From Pleomorphomonas sp. T1.2MG-36 (GTDB lineage Bacteria; Pseudomonadota; Alphaproteobacteria; Rhizobiales; Pleomorphomonadaceae): 64,000 bases of DNA. Position numbers and translations under genes: made by a program. The DNA lies in NCBI RefSeq assembly GCF_950100655.1, contig NZ_CATNLY010000012.1:1-64000 (forward strand). Reading direction: 5' to 3'. Of this stretch, positions 53,171 through 61,930 are shown piece by piece. The notes beneath the pieces are model-generated. The model did no database searches. It was not told the DNA's origin and was given only the letters and a program-made list of their open reading frames with translations. Each line of letters starts with the position of its first letter. Position 1 is the stretch's first letter.

Positions 53171-54541
53171 ATGAATCGCGCGATGATGATCAGCTTCCGT
53201 CGAACCTCCGTCGCCCTCCTCACGGCGGCGGCGGTTGCCGTCTCGTCCACCCTGCCGGCGCTCTCAGCCGAGCGGGGCCGCAGCATATCCCTGCTGCGCG
53301 ACGCCGAAGCGGAAGCCCTGATCACCGACTACACGCGCCCCATATTGAAGGCTGCCGGGCTCGGTGCGGCGGACGTTCAGGTCAAGCTGGTCAACGATGA
53401 TACCTTCAACGCTTTCGTAGCGGATAGTCGGCATATTTTCGTCAATGCCGGTGCGATCATAGACTCCACGACACCCAATCAGCTGATCGGTGTGCTGGCT
53501 CACGAGATTGGCCACCTTGCCGCCAATCACCTGTCCCAACTGAGGTCAGAAATCCGCCGGATGCAGATTCTGTCGGCGCTCGCCGTCATCGGCGGCGTCG
53601 CGGCAGGTGCTGCGGGCGGCGGCGGAGCGGCGGCAAGCGCCCTCGCGACCGGTGGAATGCAGTTCGGCCAGCGCGGCCTGCTGATGTACGCTCGCGAGAA
53701 CGAGACCGCGGCCGACCAACTGGCGCTGAAGTATCTTGCCCAGACGGGACAATCGGCAAAAGGCATGCTGGAGACCTTCCAGCGCTTCGCCGACCAGCAG
53801 ATGTTCATGTCGGCGCACATCGACCCCTATATCCAGAGCCATCCGATGGCGGCTGACCGCATCGCCATGATCGACGAGTTGGCCCACAAGTCGAAGTTTT
53901 TCGACAAGCCCGACAATCCGGCCCTACAGGCGCGGCATGACCTCGTCCGGGCCAAGTTCGCCGCCTTCACCCGCAACGCCCAAAGCGTGATGCGGCTTTA
54001 TCCGCCATCGGACACCAGCCTCGCCGCCGACTATGCCCGGGCCATCGTCGCCTACCGCTTCGCCGACCCCAAGTCGGCCGTCGCCCGCATGGATGACCTG
54101 ATCAAACGGTCGCCCAACAATCCCTATTTCTGGGAGCTGAAGGGCCAGATTCTGCTGGAAACCGGCAAGCCGAGGGACGCCGTGGCGCCCTTGCGAAAGG
54201 CCGTATCGCTGGCGCCGAACGCCGGCCAGATCCGAGTCCTTCTGGGGCAGGCCCTGGTGGGTACCGGCGACGGCAAGCTGACCGACGAGGCGATCGCAGC
54301 TCTCAACAAGGGCATCGGCGACGATCCAGACCAGCCGGTCGGCTATCGGCAACTTGCAATCGCCTATGCGCGCAAAGACAACATCGCCATGGCCGATCTC
54401 GCCTCGGCGCAGGGAAGTTTTGCCGTGGGCGACATCGAGACGGCCAAGAAATATGCCATCCGCGCCCAGGAGAAGCTGAAGACCGGCTCGCCGGCCTGGC
54501 TGCGCGCCGACGACATCGTCACCTACAAGATACCTAGATAA
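53171..54541 (+). CDS. M48 family metalloprotease with TPR domain (BepA-like)
   Basis: The 456-residue periplasmic protease has a signal peptide (ALLTAAAVAVSSTLPALSAE). The M48 domain carries the HExxH zinc motif in LIGVLAHEIGHLAANHLSQL and the third ligand Glu in YARENETAADQLALKYLAQT. The C-terminal part (about 300-450) has TPR-like helices (NNPYFWELKGQILLETGKPR). This is the architecture of BepA (YfgC), which checks outer-membrane protein assembly. I start at ATG 53171; the frame is open further upstream but the signal peptide defines the N-terminus. A thiol oxidoreductase gene follows 36 bp downstream, likely co-transcribed for envelope quality control. Confidence 0.92.
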   Translation: MNRAMMISFRRTSVALLTAAAVAVSSTLPALSAERGRSISLLRDAEAEALITDYTRPILKAAGLGAADVQVKLVNDDTFNAFVADSRHIFVNAGAIIDSTTPNQLIGVLAHEIGHLAANHLSQLRSEIRRMQILSALAVIGGVAAGAAGGGGAAASALATGGMQFGQRGLLMYARENETAADQLALKYLAQTGQSAKGMLETFQRFADQQMFMSAHIDPYIQSHPMAADRIAMIDELAHKSKFFDKPDNPALQARHDLVRAKFAAFTRNAQSVMRLYPPSDTSLAADYARAIVAYRFADPKSAVARMDDLIKRSPNNPYFWELKGQILLETGKPRDAVAPLRKAVSLAPNAGQIRVLLGQALVGTGDGKLTDEAIAALNKGIGDDPDQPVGYRQLAIAYARKDNIAMADLASAQGSFAVGDIETAKKYAIRAQEKLKTGSPAWLRADDIVTYKIPR

Positions 54542-54577
54542 CCGGGCGTTTTTCCGCCTGGAACGAGGAGCAGTCGC

Positions 54578-55342
54578 ATGTTTGCCCATTTCCGGAAAGT
54601 ACTGTCGGTCACGCTGGTCGCCGCGACTCTCCTCCCCTGCGCCGCCTACGCGGAAGAGTTCACCGACGGCCAGAAGGCAGCGATCGGCGACGTGGTGAAG
54701 TCGTATCTTCTCGAACACCCCGAAGTGATCACCGAGGCATTGCAGGCGCTCGACGCGCGCAACAAGGTGGCGGAGGAGCAGGGACGGATGGACGCCATCC
54801 AGGCGAACAAGGAGGCTATCTTCTCTTCGCCTTACCAGTCGATCCTCGGCGACCCCAATGCCAAGATCGCCCTCGTCGAGTTCTTCGACTACAACTGCGG
54901 CTACTGCAAGAAAGCCCTCGCCGATACCCGTGCCGTTCTCGACAAGGAGAAGGACGTCAAGATCATCCTCAAGGAGTTTCCCATCCTGAGCGAGGGGTCG
55001 GTCGAGGCGGCCAAGGTTGCGGCGGCCGTCAACATCCTCGATCCCAAGGCCTACGAGGCCTTCCATTTCGAGCTGATGGGCATCCGGGGACAGGCCGACG
55101 GCGATCGTGCGCTGGCAGCGGCGGTCAAGGCGGGCCTCGACGAGGCGAAGGTGAAGGAGACGGCCGGTACCCAGGCGGTGGCCGAAGCGATCAATCACTC
55201 CTACGATCTCGCCCGCAAGCTCGGCATCAACGGAACCCCCGCCTACATCATCGGTGACGAGATGGTCTATGGCGCCGTTGGCTTCGCCGATTTGAACCGC
55301 AGGATCGAGGCAATGCGCGCCTGCGGCAAGACTGCCTGTTGA
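54578..55342 (+). CDS. DsbA/ScsC-like periplasmic thiol-disulfide oxidoreductase
   Basis: The 254-residue secreted thioredoxin-fold protein has a signal peptide (VTLVAATLLPCAAYA) and an N-terminal helical region typical of ScsC/DsbG-like proteins (KSYLLEHPEVITEALQALDA). The active site is FFDYNCGYCKKAL (Cys107-Gly-Tyr-Cys110) and the cis-Pro loop is INGTPAYIIGDE. It belongs to the DsbA-like DSBA family, and either oxidises or isomerises disulfides in the periplasm; the partner is not encoded nearby. GAACGAGGAG precedes the start. It follows the M48 protease gene by 36 bp. Confidence 0.92.
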   Translation: MFAHFRKVLSVTLVAATLLPCAAYAEEFTDGQKAAIGDVVKSYLLEHPEVITEALQALDARNKVAEEQGRMDAIQANKEAIFSSPYQSILGDPNAKIALVEFFDYNCGYCKKALADTRAVLDKEKDVKIILKEFPILSEGSVEAAKVAAAVNILDPKAYEAFHFELMGIRGQADGDRALAAAVKAGLDEAKVKETAGTQAVAEAINHSYDLARKLGINGTPAYIIGDEMVYGAVGFADLNRRIEAMRACGKTAC

Positions 55343-55494
55343 TCTTTGATCGGCGCCGGGAGCGGAGGCACCCGGCAGACGGGGATGAATCGGCGCGGCC
55401 TCTTTTTTTCGGCGCGGCATATGCCTATAAGGAAGCCGGCCGCAGCCTTCGGGTTGCGACCATCCCCGCTCCGGCCTGAAAGGGAACCGACCGA

Positions 55495-55938
55495 TTGCCC
55501 ATTGAAGCGTTCATCCTCAACGGACCGAACCTCAATCTTCTCGGAACTCGGGAACCGGGCATCTACGGATCGCTGACCCTTGCCGACATCGAGGCGAACT
55601 GCCGCGAGAAGGCTGCCGCGCTGGGGTTTTCGGCCGTCGAGTTTCGTCAGTCCAACCATGAGGGCGTACTCGTCGACTGGATCCAGGAGGCTGGACGGCG
55701 TGGTGCCGGCGTGGTGATGAACCCCGGCGCCTACACCCACACGTCGATCGCCCTCCACGACGCGATCAAGGGAGCTAGCGTTCCCCTGATCGAGGTTCAC
55801 ATTTCCAACGTCCATGCCCGCGAGAGTTTTCGGCATCGGTCCTTCGTGTCGCCCGTGGCGGCCGGAGTGATCGTAGGCCTCGGCCCCCTCGGCTACACAC
55901 TCGCGCTCGAAGCCCTCGCCGGTCTCCTGAAAGGGTGA
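55495..55938 (+). CDS. aroQ: 3-dehydroquinate dehydratase, type II
   Basis: The 147-residue shikimate-pathway enzyme makes 3-dehydroshikimate. Conserved blocks are complete: [20 protein letters not shown] with the catalytic Tyr, [34 protein letters not shown], and [20 protein letters not shown]. The start is TTG at 55495 (AAAGGGA 9 bases upstream). It is the first gene of an aroQ-accB-accC cluster (26 bp to accB), an order frequent in Alphaproteobacteria, which links it to fatty-acid synthesis genes by transcription. Confidence 0.96.
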   Translation: MPIEAFILNGPNLNLLGTREPGIYGSLTLADIEANCREKAAALGFSAVEFRQSNHEGVLVDWIQEAGRRGAGVVMNPGAYTHTSIALHDAIKGASVPLIEVHISNVHARESFRHRSFVSPVAAGVIVGLGPLGYTLALEALAGLLKG

Positions 55939-55964
55939 CCGCCGTCCCAATCCGGTGAGAACCG

Positions 55965-56438
55965 ATGCCCCAGACCTTTGACTACGAACTGATCCGCCAG
56001 CTTGCCAACATCCTCGACGAGACCAACCTCACCGAGATCGAGGTGGAGCAGGAGAAGCTGAAGATCCGCGTGGCTCGAACGGCGGCGCCGGTCACCATCA
56101 CCCAGGGCGGCTGGGCCGCGCCGGGTCCGATGCCGGCAATGGCGGCACCGGTTGCCGCCGTCGCGGCCGTCGACGTTGCGAAGGCGGCCGACCCCGCTGC
56201 CAACCCCGGCGCAGTGCCCTCCCCGATGGTTGGGACCGCCTACGTGGCGCCCGAACCGGGCGCCCGCTCGTTCGTCGAAGTCGGCGACGTGGTGAAGGAA
56301 GGCCAGACGGTGATGATCATCGAGGCCATGAAGCACCTCAACCACATTCCGGCACCGCGCGCCGGCCGCGTCACCGCCGTTTTCGTCGAGAACGGCCAGC
56401 CGGTCGAGTTCGGCGAACCGCTGCTGATCATCGAGTGA
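55965..56438 (+). CDS. accB: Acetyl-CoA carboxylase biotin carboxyl carrier protein
   Basis: The 157-residue BCCP subunit has an N-terminal interaction segment ([20 protein letters not shown]), an Ala/Pro-rich linker (about 50-85), and a C-terminal biotinyl domain with [20 protein letters not shown], where Lys123 is the biotin attachment residue. The [17 protein letters not shown] thumb region is present. The stop codon overlaps a GTG four bases earlier in the accC frame, and the accC ATG lies 9 bp further, so the two subunits are coupled. Confidence 0.97.
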   Translation: MPQTFDYELIRQLANILDETNLTEIEVEQEKLKIRVARTAAPVTITQGGWAAPGPMPAMAAPVAAVAAVDVAKAADPAANPGAVPSPMVGTAYVAPEPGARSFVEVGDVVKEGQTVMIIEAMKHLNHIPAPRAGRVTAVFVENGQPVEFGEPLLIIE

Positions 56439-56446
56439 CCGGCCCC

Positions 56447-57799
56447 ATGTTCGAAAAGATCCTCATCGCCAATCGCGGCGAAATCGCCCTTCGGGTGCTG
56501 CGCGCCTGCAAGGAGCTTGGCATCGGTACCGTCGCCGTCCATTCGACGGCCGACGCCAACGCCATGCACGTCCGTCTCGCGGACGAGAGCGTGTGCATCG
56601 GCCCGGCGCCGGTGCGCGACAGCTACCTCAACATTCCCAATATCGTCGCCGCCTGCGAGATCACCGGTGCCGAGGCGGTTCATCCCGGTTACGGCTTCCT
56701 CAGCGAAAACGCTCGCTTTGCCGATATCCTGGCAGCCCACAACATTGCCTTCATCGGGCCGTCGGCCGACCATATCCGCATCATGGGCGACAAGATCGAG
56801 GCCAAGGCAACCGCCAAGCGCCTCGGTATCCCCGTGGTGCCGGGTTCGGATGGCGCCGTCGAATCCGAGGAAGACGCCCTGCGGGTTGCCGCCGAGATCG
56901 GCTATCCGGTTTTGGTGAAGGCGTCGGCCGGTGGCGGTGGCCGCGGCATGCGCGTCGCCATGACCGAAGCGGAACTGCCCTCGGCCATGTCGGCCGCCAA
57001 GACCGAAGCCAAAAATGCCTTCGGCGACGACGCGGTCTACATCGAGAAGTATCTCCTGAAACCGCGCCACATCGAGTTGCAGGTGCTGGGCGACGGCCAG
57101 GGCAATGCCGTGCATCTCGGCGAACGCGACTGTTCGCTGCAGCGCCGCCACCAGAAGGTCATGGAAGAGGCCCGCTCGCCGGCCCTCAACGACGACGAGC
57201 GGGCCAGGATCGGCAACATCGTCGCCAACGCGATGTCCGAGCTCAACTATTCCGGCGCCGGCACTATCGAGTTCCTTTACGAGAACGGCGAGTTCTACTT
57301 CATCGAGATGAACACCCGCCTGCAGGTGGAACACCCGGTGACGGAGATGATCACTGGCATCGATCTTGTCAACGAGCAGATCAAGGTGGCCTCGGGTCAG
57401 GCATTGAGCTTCCGCCAGTCGGACGTCCACTTCAACGGCCATGCCATCGAATGCCGCATCAATGCCGAGAACGCCGCAACCTTCGCGCCGTCGCCCGGCA
57501 AGATCACTTATTGGCATCCGCCGGGCGGATTGGGGGTCCGTGTCGACAGCGGCGTCTATCAGGGCTACACGATCCCGCCCTACTACGACAGCATGATCGG
57601 CAAGCTGATCGTTCATGGTCGCAACCGCGTCGAGTGCCTGATGCGCCTGCGCCGCTGCCTCGACGAGTTCGTGGTCGACGGCATCGACTCGACGATCCCG
57701 CTCTTCAACAACATGCTGAAGAACGCCGACATCATCGACGGCGCCTATGACATCCACTGGCTGGAGAAGTGGCTCGCCACCAAGCCGTTCGAGGCTTGA
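56447..57799 (+). CDS. accC: Acetyl-CoA carboxylase biotin carboxylase subunit
   Basis: The 450-residue ATP-grasp enzyme carboxylates the biotin of AccB. The sequence starts [20 protein letters not shown]. The glycine-rich ATP loop is [16 protein letters not shown], and the catalytic and metal residues are in [20 protein letters not shown] and [21 protein letters not shown] start at the ATG 56447; a GTG at 56435 that overlaps the accB stop would add four residues. A terminator hairpin follows 34 bp after the stop. Confidence 0.98.
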   Translation: MFEKILIANRGEIALRVLRACKELGIGTVAVHSTADANAMHVRLADESVCIGPAPVRDSYLNIPNIVAACEITGAEAVHPGYGFLSENARFADILAAHNIAFIGPSADHIRIMGDKIEAKATAKRLGIPVVPGSDGAVESEEDALRVAAEIGYPVLVKASAGGGGRGMRVAMTEAELPSAMSAAKTEAKNAFGDDAVYIEKYLLKPRHIELQVLGDGQGNAVHLGERDCSLQRRHQKVMEEARSPALNDDERARIGNIVANAMSELNYSGAGTIEFLYENGEFYFIEMNTRLQVEHPVTEMITGIDLVNEQIKVASGQALSFRQSDVHFNGHAIECRINAENAATFAPSPGKITYWHPPGGLGVRVDSGVYQGYTIPPYYDSMIGKLIVHGRNRVECLMRLRRCLDEFVVDGIDSTIPLFNNMLKNADIIDGAYDIHWLEKWLATKPFEA

Positions 57800-57832
57800 T
57801 CAGAAAGATAAGTAAGCACTTGCTTATTCGAT

Positions 57833-57854
57833 GCGCCGCCCCTTCGGGCGGCGC
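57833..57854. terminator. Terminator between accC and pncB
   Basis: GCGCCGCCC-CTTC-GGGCGGCGC forms a 9-bp GC-rich stem followed by TGCCGTTTTC; the A/T tracts on both sides (57805-57830 is AT-rich) fit use by the convergent pncB transcript as well. Confidence 0.8.
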
Positions 57855-57883
57855 TGCCGTTTTCGGTCAGATCGCGCCTTCGA

Positions 57884-59188
57884 CTACACCAGTACCGGCC
57901 GCTTGATGCGCCCCGCCTCGCCGAAGACGCGCAAATAGCGGGCGATCTCGGCCGGGTCACCGGTCGCCTTTTCCGGATTGTCGGAGAGCTTCACCGCCGG
58001 CCGGCCATTGACCTGCGTCACCTTGCAGACGAGCGAGATCGCGTCGAAGTCGTCGGTGGGTTGCGGCGCGCAATCCTGAAAGTCGTTGGTGAGGTTGGTG
58101 CCCCAGCCGAAACTCATGTGAACGCGACCGCGGAAATGCGTGTAGACGCGCTCTATCTCCTCGACGTCAAGGCCGTCTGAGAAGACGATCAGCTTGTCGC
58201 GGGGGTCCTGCCCTTTTGCCTTCCACCAAGCGATGATCTCTTCGCCGCCCTCGACTGGATCGGCACTGTCGGGTCGGAAGCCCTTCCAGTCGGCCACCCA
58301 ATCTGGCGCGTCGCGCAGGAAGGAGGAGGTGCCGAAGGCGTCCGGCAAGACGACCAGAAGGTTGCCGTCGTAGAGCTCCTGCCAGTCGCGCAGCACCCGA
58401 TAGGGCGCCTGACGCATCTCGTCTTCGGTATTGGCGAGCGCGGCCATGGCCATCGGCAGCTCATGGGCGTTCGTGCCGATGGCCTCAAGGTCGCTCTTCA
58501 TCGCCAGCAGCACGTTCGACGTGCCGATGAAGGCCGGTCCGAGGCCTTCCTTCAACGCGTTGACGCACCAGTCCTGCCAGAGATGCGAATGGCGGCGACG
58601 GCTGCCGAAGTCGGCGATCTTGATATCGGGAAAGGTGCGCAGACGCTCCACCTTGCTCCACAGCTTGGCCTTGGCCCGCGCATAGAGAACGTCGAGTTCG
58701 AAACGGCGCATGGTCTTCATCACCGAGCGCGACCGCAGCTCGTTGATGATGGCCAACGCGGGAATCTCCCACATGGTGGTGTGGGTCCAGGGCCCGTGAA
58801 ACTCCAGATGATACTGGCCGTCGCCCTTGCTGAGCTTGTAGGGCGGAAGCTGAAAATCGCGCAGGAACTCGAGATACTCGGGCGCGAAGATCTGGCGCTT
58901 GCCATAGAAGGTGTTACCCGCCAGCCAGATCCATTCCTTCTTGCCAAGGCGCAGCGAGCGGGCATAGTCGAGCTGAGCCCTGAGTTCGCCCTCGTCGATA
59001 TCGTCGGCGAGGCGGATGCTGCTGGCGCGATTGATCAGAGAGAAGGTGACATCGACGTCACGGTAGCGCTTCCAGATCAGCTGCTGCATCAGGAACTTGT
59101 ATATGTCCGTGTCGAGCAGGCTTCGAATGATCGGGTCGAGCCTCCAGTTGTGGTCGTGAACCCGCTTGGCAATATCGGTGGTGCTCAT
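57884..59188 (-). CDS. pncB: Nicotinate phosphoribosyltransferase
   Basis: The 434-residue enzyme converts nicotinate and PRPP to nicotinate mononucleotide in NAD salvage. Family blocks are present: [20 protein letters not shown] at the N-terminus, [58 protein letters not shown] with HELPMA, and [20 protein letters not shown] then [10 protein letters not shown]. Length is normal. It is convergent with accC and not obviously part of an operon. It is relevant to the NAD theme of the SIR2 cargo only by coincidence. Confidence 0.97.
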   Translation of the reverse strand: MSTTDIAKRVHDHNWRLDPIIRSLLDTDIYKFLMQQLIWKRYRDVDVTFSLINRASSIRLADDIDEGELRAQLDYARSLRLGKKEWIWLAGNTFYGKRQIFAPEYLEFLRDFQLPPYKLSKGDGQYHLEFHGPWTHTTMWEIPALAIINELRSRSVMKTMRRFELDVLYARAKAKLWSKVERLRTFPDIKIADFGSRRRHSHLWQDWCVNALKEGLGPAFIGTSNVLLAMKSDLEAIGTNAHELPMAMAALANTEDEMRQAPYRVLRDWQELYDGNLLVVLPDAFGTSSFLRDAPDWVADWKGFRPDSADPVEGGEEIIAWWKAKGQDPRDKLIVFSDGLDVEEIERVYTHFRGRVHMSFGWGTNLTNDFQDCAPQPTDDFDAISLVCKVTQVNGRPAVKLSDNPEKATGDPAEIARYLRVFGEAGRIKRPVLV

Positions 59189-59407
59189 CGGTCAATACCC
59201 GTGATGAAGCGAGGCGACCCATGAACGTCGAAAAACGCCGACGAGGCGCCACCTGACAGAGGGGTAGCCTGAAACGATCTAGAACCCAAGCGAAATCCGT
59301 ATAAACGCCGAGTGCGCCCGTCACGATTTGGAGACGTCGGTTACGCTCTCCTGAGACCAAAGAGCGGCGGATTGCTCCTGCCGCCCCCCCGGCCTTCAAC
59401 GGATTCG

Positions 59408-60151
59408 TCAGGCTCGGGCCTTTGCCCCGCGGCGCTTGCGACCGGCCAGAATGTTGATCGCCTCGACGCCGGCCGAGAAGGCCATCGCGAAGTAGATGTA
59501 GGCTCGCGGCACATGGAAGCCGACGCCGTCAGCAATCAGCGATACGCCGATCAAAAGAAGGAAGGACAGCGCCAGCATCTTGGTGGTGGGATGCCTGTGA
59601 ATGAAGTTCGAGATCGGCTCGGACGCCAAGAACATGATGATCATCGCGATGACGACGGCGAGAATCATCACCGGCACATGCTCGGCCATGCCGATCGCCG
59701 TGATGATGCTGTCGATCGAGAAGACGATATCGATGGCGATGATCTGGGCCACGGTGGCGCCGAAGGCCGCATGCACGACGTTGCCGCTTTCGTCCTCCTC
59801 GCCCTCGATGCCGGCGTGGATCTCGTGCGTCGCCTTGTAGAGAAGGAACAGGCCGCCGGCGAGCAAGATCAGATCTCGCCAGGAGAAGCCATGATCGAAC
59901 AGGGTGAACACCGGCGCCGTCAGACCGATCAGCCAGGACAGCGTGATGAGGAGAAGGATGCGGAAGACCAACGCCATCGACAGGCCGAGCGCCCTCGCCT
60001 TTCGCGCCGCCTCGGTCGGAAGCCGACTGGTCAATACGGAAATGAAGACGAGGTTGTCGATCCCGAGGACGATCTCCATGACCGTGAGAGTCAGGAGGCT
60101 GGCCCAGGCGCTGGCATTGAAAACGAGATCAAGCATCATAGAGGCGGTCAT
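59408..60151 (-). CDS. TerC family integral membrane protein
   Basis: The 247-residue membrane protein has about seven hydrophobic segments. TerC-family acidic motifs are present in TLTVMEIVLGIDNLVFISVL and AIDIVFSIDSIITAIGM, each with an Asp in the membrane that is thought to bind or move metal ions, and the C-terminal GVEAINIL. TerC/Alx relatives export manganese or load secreted metalloenzymes; tellurium resistance is only the historic name. A start at residue 5 or 6 (60139) is possible. It lies 61 bp from the phosphatidylcholine synthase gene in the same direction. Confidence 0.9.
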   Translation of the reverse strand: MTASMMLDLVFNASAWASLLTLTVMEIVLGIDNLVFISVLTSRLPTEAARKARALGLSMALVFRILLLITLSWLIGLTAPVFTLFDHGFSWRDLILLAGGLFLLYKATHEIHAGIEGEEDESGNVVHAAFGATVAQIIAIDIVFSIDSIITAIGMAEHVPVMILAVVIAMIIMFLASEPISNFIHRHPTTKMLALSFLLLIGVSLIADGVGFHVPRAYIYFAMAFSAGVEAINILAGRKRRGAKARA

Positions 60152-60212
60152 TCCCAGACATGGCCGTCGGCTTCACTGAGTATGCGAAAGGCGCTATGCG
60201 CCTTCCAAGACG

Positions 60213-60947
60213 TCAGGCTTTTCCGGCACCAAAGAACTTTTCAATAACTTGCTGCACGGCCGCGACGAACGTCAGATACGCCGAGGAAAGTGCCAGGCCG
60301 ATCTCAACGCCGAGAGGCGGATTTAGTTCCCAAGCGAGCGCTGCCGCCGCAAACAGGAACCAGACGACCGTCATAGCCAGCGTCAGAGGCCGCCACTTCT
60401 CGACACGTACGGGATGCACGAAGGCAATCGGGGCAAAGGTCAGGATCGACAGGGCAAGGGTAATGCCGATGACGGCGTACTGATTGAGGTCAAAGACGAA
60501 ATAGAGAAATACGACGCCGTTCCAGACAACGGGGAACCCCCGGAAGGCATTGTTTTTCATCTTCATGCGCGTATCGCCGTAATACATCGCCGAAGTGAAG
60601 ACGATGATGCCGGCCAGCGCCAGGGCGATGGGAATCGAGGTGAAGCCGGCCGTTGCAACGGCAAGTGCCGGCAGAAATGCGTAAGTCACATAGTCGACCA
60701 CGAAATCCAAGGCGGCGCCAGAGAAGGTCGGCAGACGACTTTCCACCGATACCTTGCGGGCGATCGGGCCGTCGATGCCATCGACAACCAGCGCCAGTCC
60801 CAGCCACATGAAGAAGGTCGGCCAATCGAGATTGTAGGCGGCGAAGGCCGCCAGCATGGCCAGAACGATGCCGCTCGCCGTAAAGGCATGAACGGCAAGG
60901 GCTATCAACGCATTCTGATGTCTGCCCACAAGCGTCAGTTCCGTCAT
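60213..60947 (-). CDS. pcs: Phosphatidylcholine synthase
   Basis: The 244-residue membrane enzyme has about eight hydrophobic segments. The CDP-alcohol phosphotransferase motif is in VDGIDGPIARKVSVESRLPT and continues FSGAALDFVVDYVTYAF, giving the D-G-x2-A-R...G-x3-D-x3-D pattern. Rhizobial and related Pcs makes phosphatidylcholine directly from choline and CDP-diacylglycerol, often important in host-associated bacteria; the block YYGDTRMKMKNNAFRGFPVV is typical of Pcs. Start at ATG 60947 with GGAG upstream; the longer open frame is not protein-like. Confidence 0.93.
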   Translation of the reverse strand: MTELTLVGRHQNALIALAVHAFTASGIVLAMLAAFAAYNLDWPTFFMWLGLALVVDGIDGPIARKVSVESRLPTFSGAALDFVVDYVTYAFLPALAVATAGFTSIPIALALAGIIVFTSAMYYGDTRMKMKNNAFRGFPVVWNGVVFLYFVFDLNQYAVIGITLALSILTFAPIAFVHPVRVEKWRPLTLAMTVVWFLFAAAALAWELNPPLGVEIGLALSSAYLTFVAAVQQVIEKFFGAGKA

Positions 60948-61088
60948 CGCGCGCTGCTCCTCTCGTCCGAACCGATGGCCGGGCTGCGAGCCATCATGAA
61001 CGGACGATGCGCGTCGTCCGACGGAGCCCAAAAGATCATCGCCCAAAACCTTACCGATCCCTAGCGGATGGTTACATCTCACGGCAAT

Positions 61089-61826
61089 CTACCCGATGAC
61101 GAGGCCGCTCGCCAAGATGACACCGGCAAGAATGAACAAAACCCCGAGGAAATACGTCAGTCCGACACCGTTGACCAACTTTTCCAGCCCCATCAGGGCA
61201 CCCAGCAGAGCCATGGCGGCCAAGTTCATGAGTCCTGTGGCGAACATGACCGCCATCATGGCCCAGCAACAGCCGAGACAGGCCAGCCCTTCCTCGACCC
61301 CGATCCGGTAAGCGGCGCACGCCCCTGCCTCCACATCGGCAACGCGTGGGTTGCGGCAACGATAAAGGCAGGCCCACTTCAAAGGCGTGAACTGATAGAT
61401 GCCTGCGGCAATCAGAATGGACGCCGAGAGCGCGACACCAGCCGGCGCCATGTGAGGCGCGAGGGCGCCTAGGTGGACGAGCCAGGTCTGAACGGCCACT
61501 GCCACCAGAGAGGCTGCCAGCCACACGGTGGTATAGCCGGCAATCAGAGCCAGAGCGCCCCCGCCGACCGTGTCGGCATAGGCCTTGAAGGTCGGCGCGG
61601 CCGTCGGCAGCATCATGGCAAAGATCATGGCCACCCACATGGCGAGCCCCAACGCGATGCCGCGGGCGCTGAGGTAGTCCTCCATTGCCGGCATCAGAGC
61701 CTCGGCCAAGCCAACACTCACGACGGAGGCAATCAGCCACAGCCAGCCGGCGGCGGCCATGAGAACAACGACCACGGCCGTGAGGCGGCGTGGATGATTG
61801 CCGAGCGCAGCGGCGAAGCGGTTCAT
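61089..61826 (-). CDS. DUF2182 predicted metal-binding integral membrane protein
   Basis: The 245-residue membrane protein has about six to seven hydrophobic segments. It has the DUF2182 signature MWVAMIFAMMLPTAAPTFKA and the later Cys-rich loop PLKWACLYRCRNP with EGLACLGCCWAMMAVMFATG. The cysteines and methionines suggest metal binding, perhaps copper; the family is uncharacterised. Starts at 61862, 61853 and 61826 are all possible and none has a clear SD; I give the last because it begins just before the first membrane segment. It lies downstream of the OmpA-like gene, separated by a terminator. Confidence 0.85.
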   Translation of the reverse strand: MNRFAAALGNHPRRLTAVVVVLMAAAGWLWLIASVVSVGLAEALMPAMEDYLSARGIALGLAMWVAMIFAMMLPTAAPTFKAYADTVGGGALALIAGYTTVWLAASLVAVAVQTWLVHLGALAPHMAPAGVALSASILIAAGIYQFTPLKWACLYRCRNPRVADVEAGACAAYRIGVEEGLACLGCCWAMMAVMFATGLMNLAAMALLGALMGLEKLVNGVGLTYFLGVLFILAGVILASGLVIG

Positions 61827-61866
61827 CAGGTTGCGGCACCGGAGAGGAGCCATGCGGCTCAAAGCA

Positions 61867-61895
61867 AAAGCCCCGTCCGCGTTGGACGGGGCTTT
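61867..61895 (-). terminator. Intrinsic terminator after the OmpA-like gene
   Basis: AAAGCCCCGTCC-GCGTT-GGACGGGGCTTT, a 12-bp perfect stem with T-rich flank on the minus strand (TTTTGCTTT), lies 36 bp downstream of the OmpA-like stop codon. Confidence 0.9.
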
Positions 61896-61930
61896 CTTTT
61901 AGCGGACAAGGATGCTTGGGAGCAACCGCC

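Noticed and set aside
56240..57757. Long open frame antisense to accB-accC
   Set aside because: Antisense shadow of highly conserved genes; no start signal or recognisable domain.
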